DNA of 35,973 nucleotides. Source: a virus. This document shows positions 29,901 to 35,973 of this stretch, one piece after another (position 1 is the first letter of the stretch; the number at the start of each line of letters is the position of its first letter). The stretch lies in IMG/VR virus record IMGVR_UViG_3300033981_002317, positions 1 to 35,973 of that record, one strand, 5' to 3'. The position numbers and the translations under genes were made by a program. Below the pieces are notes generated by a model. The model was not told the DNA's origin and did not search any database. It saw nothing but the letters and a program-made list of their open reading frames with translations.

Positions 29901-31665
29901 CCACCAGTCGCCGAACATAAACCCTTTTGCCTACTGCGGCGTCTGCAGAAATGGATTGACCCGATTCAGAGTCCACCAATCCCGTGGATAGGTTGATTCG
30001 ATCTGGCGTACCTGCATTCCACGCGCTGGTACTGAGATCTGCACGCCAATCCGCGCCAGCTGGATTTTCGATCCAGATTTTCGTGCCAGAAGGAAGCGTG
30101 TAACCTTCGCGGGCGAGAACTGCTGGCACGGCCTCGTTCCCTTCATCCGTAGAAAGGGGCGTCGAAAGAATGATTCGACTGCCATTGATTGAATCAACTA
30201 CACCAAGTTGAACTCGCCGAATATTTCCACGCTTTTCACCTGGATCCAGGGGTACGCGAATTCTTCCAACAGACCAATTTTTGTCTTGGGGATAAGCAAA
30301 TCGCTTGTAGCCTTTGGCGACGGCTGCACAGCCACCGAAGTTTGAGTTACCAAGATTGCAATCGACCTCCCCACCATTATCGACAAAAGTCATTACGCCA
30401 TGACCAATTGCAAAAACAGAAACCTTTTGAATAAAGGCATCGTTTACAGCGGATACATGCCGACTAAGGCGGCTTGGATTCATCCGCACATTGTCTGGAG
30501 AGGCGTTGATGTACCTCTGGTAGTCGCCCGGTGTGTTGGTGAGGCTGACCCATCCATTGTTTTCATATAGCTGCCAGCAGCGCATATCTTTTTGCAGGCT
30601 TACGCCTGTAAAGTTGGCGCAAACCATGCTTTTGAGGCCATTAACCTTGTCACCATCCCAGAAGGCCCCGCCCATTCCGTAGTCGGAGCGAATTGAGCAA
30701 TTGAAGATGTATGGAGAAGCGCTAGCGGTAGTATCCCAGGCCGAGCTAGGAAGCTGGCCAGCAATAATAGGACCAACAATCTCGTACTCTGTTGACCTTG
30801 CTCGCAAAAGGGCGGACGCAAGATCGGCCCCCTCACCTACAGTGGCCTGACACTTCTCGTAAAACAAATCAAGCTCGGCCTTGCTGGCGGGTCCGTGCAG
30901 GTCAAGCAGGTGATGGGATTCCTTGTATCCCAATTTGTCCATGCCGGTATAGCCAAAAAAGTAACCAGTGCCGGTAACTTTTATTGCAGCACAGCGGTTT
31001 GCATAGTTAGCCTGTTCGTCGCCAAAGCCGGGAACCCAGTTGGGGCGAATGGTGGTTTTCCTGAGATCCGGGCCGCAGAGGCTGCATCCGCGTGGCAGAA
31101 GAACGCCGCCAGTGACCGGAGGATTGAACTTGATCAAATCCGAAATACTGGGATCTTTTTCGTCACCCCAGCTTTCAATATTCGCATCCGACAAGCCCGG
31201 ATCGCTGTAAAGAATATGAACGCCAGACGCCAAAACAATGCTAACGCAATCCAGGTGCGCCCTTGGATCCGTGTAGGTGTACCAGTTCTTGCTGGTAATT
31301 ATTGCCGCCTCGATTGCCGCTCGGTTAATAGTTTTGAATGGTCGATATGGCGTATAGCCACACGTCATTCGCTGCATCTCAATGCGCTTCAGCTTGCTCG
31401 CAATAATCTCTTCGTCCGTTTCACCGGACTCATGACTATTGTAACTCCCTCCAACAAACTTATCGCTACCAGTGTATGGATTTACATAAAGAGTAAAGGG
31501 CGAGCTAAATGGATCAGCCTGCTCAAGGGCGCCAGCAACAATATTCGCGTCACCACCGAGTTGGCGCAGGCCGTCAACAAGAGCCGCAATTTGATCGCGA
31601 AACTGCTGAACCGAGGGGCTCGCGCTCAACGAGGCTTCTTCGCCAGCAAGCTTAATTCTGGCCAT
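26947..31665 (-). CDS. Large fibre/baseplate-like structural protein
   Basis: 1572 residues. The N-terminus (LTLYVNPYTGSDKFVGG near residue 58, then YRPFKTINRAAIEAAI) and GGVLLPRGCSLCGPDLRKTTIRP (~185-205) match a pattern I know from large cyanophage structural proteins with a right-handed beta-helix start. A long body follows with collagen-free beta-rich segments, including a carbohydrate-binding-like stretch RRGTVVTYAGKHWQALRDF (~650). A second start-like unit, TITIYVKPGTTDRN, lies near residue 1015. It probably forms a side fibre or baseplate spike. It starts 39 bases after the upstream gene, with no clear ribosome binding site. Confidence 0.7.
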   Translation of the reverse strand: MARIKLAGEEASLSASPSVQQFRDQIAALVDGLRQLGGDANIVAGALEQADPFSSPFTLYVNPYTGSDKFVGGSYNSHESGETDEEIIASKLKRIEMQRMTCGYTPYRPFKTINRAAIEAAIITSKNWYTYTDPRAHLDCVSIVLASGVHILYSDPGLSDANIESWGDEKDPSISDLIKFNPPVTGGVLLPRGCSLCGPDLRKTTIRPNWVPGFGDEQANYANRCAAIKVTGTGYFFGYTGMDKLGYKESHHLLDLHGPASKAELDLFYEKCQATVGEGADLASALLRARSTEYEIVGPIIAGQLPSSAWDTTASASPYIFNCSIRSDYGMGGAFWDGDKVNGLKSMVCANFTGVSLQKDMRCWQLYENNGWVSLTNTPGDYQRYINASPDNVRMNPSRLSRHVSAVNDAFIQKVSVFAIGHGVMTFVDNGGEVDCNLGNSNFGGCAAVAKGYKRFAYPQDKNWSVGRIRVPLDPGEKRGNIRRVQLGVVDSINGSRIILSTPLSTDEGNEAVPAVLAREGYTLPSGTKIWIENPAGADWRADLSTSAWNAGTPDRINLSTGLVDSESGQSISADAAVGKRVYVRRLVDTRTPSERRISVVINNSASARLPERGFALQTDPSRTSGNVVRELQPGGSECITISGAGVGPSPGPGVSKTAEITLRRAVAENIYTNGAFYRRGTVVTYAGKHWQALRDFIATTPTPDQRDWGETFVHMQSDYNPEDQQSAESPILIFDTDTDNSSNTQTCGINWATVWTTSGLIQQQYRTGSDYLGVYAFLVALGFTGTDAHQALVPRSASSRDRSPANATHFPVQPSGGAASGRGFWAIEFRRPSILSLNQHTWKWAGHLNYSKALPAAQNTLGPQNKFSYYFTNEAGGRVVPQGANEEGFNVSPRGLEDIETGATLSVDAIGNSTLDESREADFPNGLTASSITVRDLTITNSVSFPQISAALVDRLGPVSLASIEDLTAIGSDAPVASDDNSLNQRPEVVTIAGLNRWRQAQRLISAGTGTITIYVKPGTTDRNLNQMFDRPPTEPEFAIPTLARASEYANAVIGGSNQTAIILMAPGLYNPASVWECNVRFELRDDSQLGWPRIFQSSFAGNTNTENDYFDGSGYGSLTTRVNFNPFYLTLRESNQSGNDLQVGVLSYTMLFKRSVEFLGGFNFLGIPHLIRAIANEQLPSNQFMVFGSVALPATAYTTTLVGDESTENNVETFLRILRSRNGRNPAFEAFVSGSPIQLDGGPSDTAVISDCCFGSILPTRKELLGAVRDPYIATNGLVELKVSNVYIVGATEIRSDRIQVTNNLPGADRTHYGSAVIPAPWTWRQTHHTFIGPSDNGNRSVYIKELGGNVFYQQTGSPFSRIFYKSGNKYLPNHIHLLTINGTEPSNDNTGPFFDQFIHASNGFKCDIAFSRGDGFASDTTGPFSRGFVGRFGRSVWTSDPGYLPPKTRGVLLGNQGNFDEERGATVQLEVETRTVRLPGELAYTIFKAAGASVDSIQSFMPRYSPAQNASFGEPTPVGASNKKYNPVITEAAQAVAANTQFPLNMGLRSYVRGISPEHGFNITPNAIL

Positions 31666-31704
31666 CTAGGACTGAAAGGACTTACCTTATCCCATCCTAG
31701 TCTC
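31666..31704 (-). promoter_or_regulatory. Gap with CTAGGA/TCCTAG inverted repeat ahead of the fibre gene
   Basis: In the 39-bp gap, and just past it, CTAGGA (31668-31673) and TCCTAG (31696-31701) form an inverted repeat with about 22 bases between. It could be a weak terminator for the upstream gene or an operator; the T-run is missing. Confidence 0.25.
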
Positions 31705-32760
31705 TCAGCCCCGAGAAGAGACAACCCTGATCTTGCCGGTGGCAACAAATTCAACACTTAGCGCTATTACCTCATCGACGGTTGTGTTAACGTTGGTGCT
31801 TGAAAGCAGGATAGGAACTTCATAGTAAATTGACTTAGAGCCCTGGCCGCAATCTCCCTCTGCGTTTTTGTCATCTGCAATCACAAATCTTGCTTCTGCT
31901 TTCGCGCCAACCTGTGTAACCAGCATCAGCCTGAGCATGGAGTAAGGGCCAAAACTTCCCTTTCCGTCTTCCGTGCTCATGATCGCATTAAAACTTCCAG
32001 CCCCTCCAAGACTCCCCTTGGCTGATTCACCAAATCTTTGCCCTATCGCCCCCTGGTCAAGGACTTGCACGTTTGTTTCAAAGGCCCAAGACGTTAAATT
32101 AGCAACCTGCTTCCACTTGCTAAGCTCAGAGGCTTCTTCTAGGAAGGCTGCAAGTGATTGCAGCAAATCTGCAGGCAGAAACTGATCGCCAACAACCTCA
32201 GCATTTCCCTCTTGAAAGATAAGGGGCGTTGCAAAAGACAAAAGTCCGTTTACCAGCGCCTGGCTGTAATTCCCTTCGGGGGCGGGAGAAACAATTAACT
32301 GGTCGCAATCCAAAATCGAGATTGGCATAAAAGATTCGCCAAACCCATTAATTGCATCATGCTCTTCCCCGTAAAATGTTATATTATCAATTTCATCTCT
32401 ATGAATATACGCATAAATTACCCTCTCAAGAGGCAATGGATCGTAAAAGGGGGTCGAGGGATTGCCCACGTAAACGAGGTTGCGACTTTGCCTTGCTACT
32501 CCCCTTGGGCCTGGGTCGTAACGCCCGTCGCCATAGAAAGAGTGACCTCCCGGCGAGGGCGCGTAGGACTGCCCCTGGGGAATCACGGGGGCGCCCCTGG
32601 AGCACAGAATGGCCACTCTGTCGCCACTCCAAAGAGCTGGCTCCTCCATGTCGAGGACGTTTCCAGACGCATTCCTGACAAGCCTGGATTCATCAACGGC
32701 AGTTGGCGCCGCCCATTCCCTTGAAAACGAAACGGTTCCGTATTTGCCGAGCAGGGCCAT
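31705..32760 (-). CDS. Putative tail protein with tail-tube-like C-terminus
   Basis: 351 residues. The N-terminal third is rich in Pro/Gly loops (QGQSYAPSPGGHSFYGDG); the C-terminal part (IYYEVPILLSSTNVNTTVDEV, then LSVEFVATGKIRVVSS) resembles the beta-sheet of tail tube and baseplate hub proteins. It overlaps the small tail-tube-like gene by one base (TGATG). Together they may form the tube and its tip in this phage. The family assignment is tentative. Confidence 0.5.
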   Translation of the reverse strand: MALLGKYGTVSFSREWAAPTAVDESRLVRNASGNVLDMEEPALWSGDRVAILCSRGAPVIPQGQSYAPSPGGHSFYGDGRYDPGPRGVARQSRNLVYVGNPSTPFYDPLPLERVIYAYIHRDEIDNITFYGEEHDAINGFGESFMPISILDCDQLIVSPAPEGNYSQALVNGLLSFATPLIFQEGNAEVVGDQFLPADLLQSLAAFLEEASELSKWKQVANLTSWAFETNVQVLDQGAIGQRFGESAKGSLGGAGSFNAIMSTEDGKGSFGPYSMLRLMLVTQVGAKAEARFVIADDKNAEGDCGQGSKSIYYEVPILLSSTNVNTTVDEVIALSVEFVATGKIRVVSSRG

Positions 32761-33158
32761 CAGTATTCAGCAGAGGGCTTTCCACTGATAACAAAGTTTA
32801 TACTTACGGTTGTATTCTCTCCCGAGGAAATTGATTCGCTTTGACTGGAGATAAAGACCCTTCCCTTAAGCGTTCCTCTTGACTGCCCGGTGCGAAGAAC
32901 TAGTGTTAGGTTATCAGTTGACTCGTCGTCATTAAGGATTCTATTCATCAACTCAACAGTTGCCGCGTCATCCGTCTTGTAAAGCAGCGTTGCACTTCCA
33001 CCCGTACTTCTTTTGCCATAGGTATAAGTGTCGTCCATGTCGCCGATTCCAGTAGTCTGCAGCGTATCCCTATTCTTGTTGATGGACGCATTCGTTACCT
33101 TGGCTATCTTCCTGCCGTTCCAGCGAAGCTCTCCGTGGGTTCCATTAAGAATCGTCAT
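32760..33158 (-). CDS. Putative tail tube-like protein
   Basis: 132 residues. GELRWNGRKIAKVTNASINK, then DTLQTTGIGDMDDTYTYGKR, then GSATLLYKTDD, and the C-terminal TVSINFVISGKP, give the strand order of phage tail tube proteins (RWxGxxIxxV and late GxxxxxFxxxG). The size is small for a tube subunit (usually 140-200). Gene order is unusual, with the J-like protein upstream, so a tube-derived minor tail protein is an alternative. Confidence 0.5.
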   Translation of the reverse strand: MTILNGTHGELRWNGRKIAKVTNASINKNRDTLQTTGIGDMDDTYTYGKRSTGGSATLLYKTDDAATVELMNRILNDDESTDNLTLVLRTGQSRGTLKGRVFISSQSESISSGENTTVSINFVISGKPSAEY

Positions 33159-33561
33159 CGGAAAAACGAAGTTCTGCCCTCAATCTCACTCTAGTGGTGT
33201 ATCTGCGACCTGGAACCCTCTCAAGCACTGGTGGCTCACCGTTGACAAAATACCAAAACAGCCCAGATCCCTTTTGCGACACTAGGTCCGACAATCCCTC
33301 GTCCTCGATTCCATGAAAAATGATAGACGGAAGCGAGATATCTTCAATTGGCCCCTTAGCTAGCAGGTGTGCACGAACAATCCCAAAAGCGTTGCGCTCT
33401 GATATATTTTCAAAGCCCAGGTCAAGCAGTCCATCAGACGGCTTGCTTGACCAGATCTTGTAGCTCCTGATGCCCGACTGAGAACGGGACTCCGTAATAG
33501 GCCACTGGGGCGGAGTGAACGAACAGCTTGTAGGCTTAACTTCTGGAAAGTTGACCGTCAT
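33145..33561 (-). CDS. Small minor tail protein
   Basis: 138 residues, beginning MTVNFPEVKPTSCSFTPPQW and continuing with IRSYKIWSSKPSDGLLDLGFEN. The protein resembles small minor tail components found next to J-like genes in siphoviruses. It overlaps the J-like gene by ATGA and the next gene by 14 nt. No specific family can be named with confidence. Confidence 0.5.
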   Translation of the reverse strand: MTVNFPEVKPTSCSFTPPQWPITESRSQSGIRSYKIWSSKPSDGLLDLGFENISERNAFGIVRAHLLAKGPIEDISLPSIIFHGIEDEGLSDLVSQKGSGLFWYFVNGEPPVLERVPGRRYTTRVRLRAELRFSDDDS

Positions 33562-35973
33562 CTCGAAATCACCCAGTTGCTTTCATTATCCCATCCATCG
33601 ACCACGGAAAGAAGTCTGTTGCTGCCAACGGGCGAATGGATGGCCTCTATGTCAAATTTGCCTTCATCCGTGGGGCTAATCTTCGAGATTTGATAGCTTC
33701 TTACATTGGTGGTTTTGACCGTAAAAACGGATCCACGGAGGTTGCCCTTGCCATTGTCAGAAACCAACAGAGATCTCTCGGCTGGCCTGCGCTCATCCCC
33801 GGCCCACGCGATAACGTCATACGAGCCTGGGGCGAAGGCACGAGATGAAACAATTGTTCCATCTTTCATTACCCCACCATTGTTAAATTGATTGAAAAAT
33901 GTTGAATCCATTGCAACTCTGATGTAGTCACCTGGATACAAGTCGGCGCAGACTCCAGCAAGGGAGTCGTAGGTGATCGTAAACTTAACAACATGATCCC
34001 TTAGGCGCTTAGACCTGATTCTGAACTTGCAAACATCAATTACATGTTGTTCATTGGTAACATAGTCGCTCAGGTCGAGCGACTCAAGCGGATCGGAGTC
34101 GCTCCCAAATGGAGACGCCTCACGCACAACAACCTCTCTTTCTACTGGGAACAGTCCTGGGCTGTTCAAATCGAGATTGAGCCTCTCCTCTCGCCACTTT
34201 GCACTGACCCGGACGGGGCGAAGATCGTCAACCGGAATGGTTTCAAGCTTGAAAGTCCCCTCCTCAATGTTTCCTGCAGTAAAGAGAGCTTTATGACTGA
34301 TTTCCTGAAATGTAATCGCAGGGGTCAGTGAGTACCTGCCTCCCACCTCACGAAAATCAAGCAGCATCGTCCCAGCTACGTCGGCAGCCCACTGCCTGGG
34401 GGTGTTGGTTCCCAGCATTACAGGACCATCAAAAAAGTATTTTCTGTCTTGACACCATTGAGCCGCTGCCTTGAAGTCGTCAAGCAAAATCAAGTCATCG
34501 TTAATTCGCCCAGGTCCGTATTTTGAATTAGTGAAGCGATCAAGGGCGACATCCGGGAAGAGATGGGAGGGGCCAACGCTTAAATTGTTCAACAGCCTTC
34601 TTATTCTTGTCCCCCTGTTTACATAGGAGGAGAACTGCCTAAATTGAGCCCACTCAAAACTTGAGCGAACGTTGATCCCGACCAGGGCGATTCCATTGTA
34701 TTCTGGCGCTTGCTCGTTTTCAACTATTTCGTTCACATAGACTATTTCATGCTCTGGGCCATTACTGGCGCTACTCTCTACCTGTTCATAAATAAATCCT
34801 TCTGCTAACTTGCCCCAGGCATCAACGTGATTGTTATTGGTGTCAATAGGCGTCAGCCCCACGTTCGCTCTCCTGCTTTGCTGAAGAGTGAAGCTCGCCA
34901 CGGATCTACTTATTGGTCTGCCGTTGAACCTGACCGCAACATCGCCAAGGCTGGTTGACGTTGAAACCGATTGCACCTGTTTCAAGCGTGAGTCAAGTAC
35001 CCACAGGGCCCCGGTGGCGATACCTTGACGGATCTCCCAGCCAGTCAAGGGCTCGATGCGAATTTCCCATCGAGACAGAGAAGGCATTTCAAGCCTAAAA
35101 TAATTAAAGACGGCCTGCTGTGTTTGGCTGCCAACGCCAAAACATTGACTTAGCGGTATAAAATCCTCGGCCCCATACTTGCGAACATAAACACGGAAAA
35201 AACTGTACCTGTCTTCTGGTGTGGTCAGTGTTCCACTTTGATACTGATCAACCCTTAAAATCTTTCCTCTTTGGATTTTATCCCCTTCCTTGCCAGTGCA
35301 GGCTCTTTCGTCCGCCTCCTCGAAGGAAAGAGTGGTCCTGAACCGAAGAAGTCCATTGAAGCTTAGGCCGAGAGCAGACTTAATTCCAATCTCTACAATT
35401 CTGCACTCTCTCTGCGTAGCAATATTCGCAATCGCAATCCTAAACATGTGCGGACCATTCGTTGCGGTCTTTCTTTCCAGTTCATCGGTTGATGGAGCGT
35501 CCAGAGATGCTTCTGCTACGGTGCTGGCAGAGCCACTGCGAACGACCTTGAAGGTTGCAGTTATGCTCTGCCCAGAATCTTCAGCCTCAAGCTCTAAATC
35601 ACTTCTGAAAATTTCATTATCCGGCGTCCGCCCAGAGCAAACAGCGAGAGCCGAGCCAACTTTATACATTTCTCCGACAACAATTGCATCATCCCAGGAT
35701 TTTTGCCTTGCCGCAACAGAAGAAGCTGCGTCATCGGCCTTTTCCAGGTAAGCATCAAGCTCAGAGAAATCAAAGTTAATATCAGCCCTCAGATTTCCGT
35801 TTTGGGCAGACAGGGGCGTGGAATCATTTGAAATCTCATACTCAAATCTAGTAAAGCCACCGCCGGTCCCAGAAGTGACAACAATATCTGTTACCAGCCC
35901 ATCATTGTTCTTCTGCGCCTCGTAGAGCGTTTGATCCTTGTAGATCGTGATTATGGCATCAAAGAAAGAGGAT
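33558..35973 (-). CDS. J-like tail tip / host specificity protein, 5' end missing
   Basis: The minus-strand frame stays open to the right edge of the window, adding about 101 codons beyond the first visible ATG at 35669. The gene therefore starts outside, and 804 codons are visible. The C-terminal half has features of lambda J-type central tail proteins: alternating fibronectin-like sheets and the segment DVCKFRIRSKRLRDHVVKF followed by GVCADLYPGDYIRVAM, where phage J-like proteins carry their hub domain. The edge part includes DAIITIYKDQTLYEAQ. It probably forms the tail tip that contacts the host. It leads the leftward arm as seen here. Confidence 0.65.
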   Translation of the reverse strand, partial: SSFFDAIITIYKDQTLYEAQKNNDGLVTDIVVTSGTGGGFTRFEYEISNDSTPLSAQNGNLRADINFDFSELDAYLEKADDAASSVAARQKSWDDAIVVGEMYKVGSALAVCSGRTPDNEIFRSDLELEAEDSGQSITATFKVVRSGSASTVAEASLDAPSTDELERKTATNGPHMFRIAIANIATQRECRIVEIGIKSALGLSFNGLLRFRTTLSFEEADERACTGKEGDKIQRGKILRVDQYQSGTLTTPEDRYSFFRVYVRKYGAEDFIPLSQCFGVGSQTQQAVFNYFRLEMPSLSRWEIRIEPLTGWEIRQGIATGALWVLDSRLKQVQSVSTSTSLGDVAVRFNGRPISRSVASFTLQQSRRANVGLTPIDTNNNHVDAWGKLAEGFIYEQVESSASNGPEHEIVYVNEIVENEQAPEYNGIALVGINVRSSFEWAQFRQFSSYVNRGTRIRRLLNNLSVGPSHLFPDVALDRFTNSKYGPGRINDDLILLDDFKAAAQWCQDRKYFFDGPVMLGTNTPRQWAADVAGTMLLDFREVGGRYSLTPAITFQEISHKALFTAGNIEEGTFKLETIPVDDLRPVRVSAKWREERLNLDLNSPGLFPVEREVVVREASPFGSDSDPLESLDLSDYVTNEQHVIDVCKFRIRSKRLRDHVVKFTITYDSLAGVCADLYPGDYIRVAMDSTFFNQFNNGGVMKDGTIVSSRAFAPGSYDVIAWAGDERRPAERSLLVSDNGKGNLRGSVFTVKTTNVRSYQISKISPTDEGKFDIEAIHSPVGSNRLLSVVDGWDNESNWVISR

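Noticed and set aside
1-35973. CRISPR array
   Set aside because: No regularly spaced short repeats of constant length were seen; the linker repeats at 1141-1690 have irregular spacing and are coding.
1-35973. Photosynthesis or carbon auxiliary genes typical of cyanophages
   Set aside because: No psbA, psbD, hli, cp12 or talC-like frame could be read in any of the long ORFs.
1-35973. Integrase, attachment site or lysogeny module
   Set aside because: No integrase or recombinase frame was found; the tRNA alone is not enough to propose an attachment site.

Overview
The window looks like a large part of a double-stranded DNA tailed phage genome, most likely a siphovirus-like cyanophage of a Synechococcus/Cyanobium-type picocyanobacterium. 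The host inference rests on gene content. It includes a cyanobacterial-type AbrB regulator, a primary-type sigma factor, and a MazG of the kind common in cyanophages. There is a small basic protein known from cyanophages and cyanobacteria, and there are proteins built from QPEPE-linked modules that I associate with picocyanobacteria and their phages. No photosynthesis gene, integrase, DNA polymerase, terminase, portal or capsid gene is visible, so the genome continues outside the window.

Layout. Positions 1-2060 hold modular QPEPE-linker genes of unknown function, with an exact 127-bp repeat, two micro-ORFs coupled by ATGA overlaps, and a frame disruption. Positions 2.2-8.4 kb are a dense rightward early operon. 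It starts with a stand-alone RNA polymerase alpha-CTD-like protein, then a likely replication initiator or helicase loader, a DnaB-type helicase, a small protein with a primase-like zinc finger, and a run of small hypothetical genes. A tRNA with anticodon CAT follows at 8416-8488, then a three-gene leftward pocket (8.5-9.3 kb).

Positions 9.4-14.9 kb are mainly recombination and nucleotide metabolism: Erf annealing protein, PD-(D/E)XK nuclease, SSB, dNMP kinase and RusA resolvase, plus a prohibitin-like membrane protein and an HNH endonuclease. An AbrB-family regulator at 15.0-15.5 kb has its own candidate promoter and a clear terminator. Then come MazG, an NrdR-like zinc ribbon, dCTP deaminase, and a sigma factor that ends the rightward arm at 18.39 kb.

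From 18.39 kb to the right edge all genes point left. Read in transcription order from the right, they are a J-like tail tip protein (cut by the window edge), small tail proteins including tail-tube-like ones, a 1572-residue fibre/baseplate-like protein, two small proteins, a 1558-residue tailspike/fibre with two beta-helix units, then a lysis block. The lysis block has three small membrane proteins, a glucosaminidase / L,D-transpeptidase-like lysin, and a metallophosphoesterase, nearly all joined by 4-nt overlaps.

Putting this together, early genes would redirect host transcription (alpha-CTD-like protein, sigma factor, AbrB-like protein), replicate DNA by a helicase/primase plus recombination strategy, and adjust nucleotide pools. 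The leftward arm would build the tail and lyse the cell. A word, GGGGCG/CGCCCC, is strikingly frequent through most of the window and thinner in the two large fibre genes. All functional calls come from reading motifs by eye; no database search was run.
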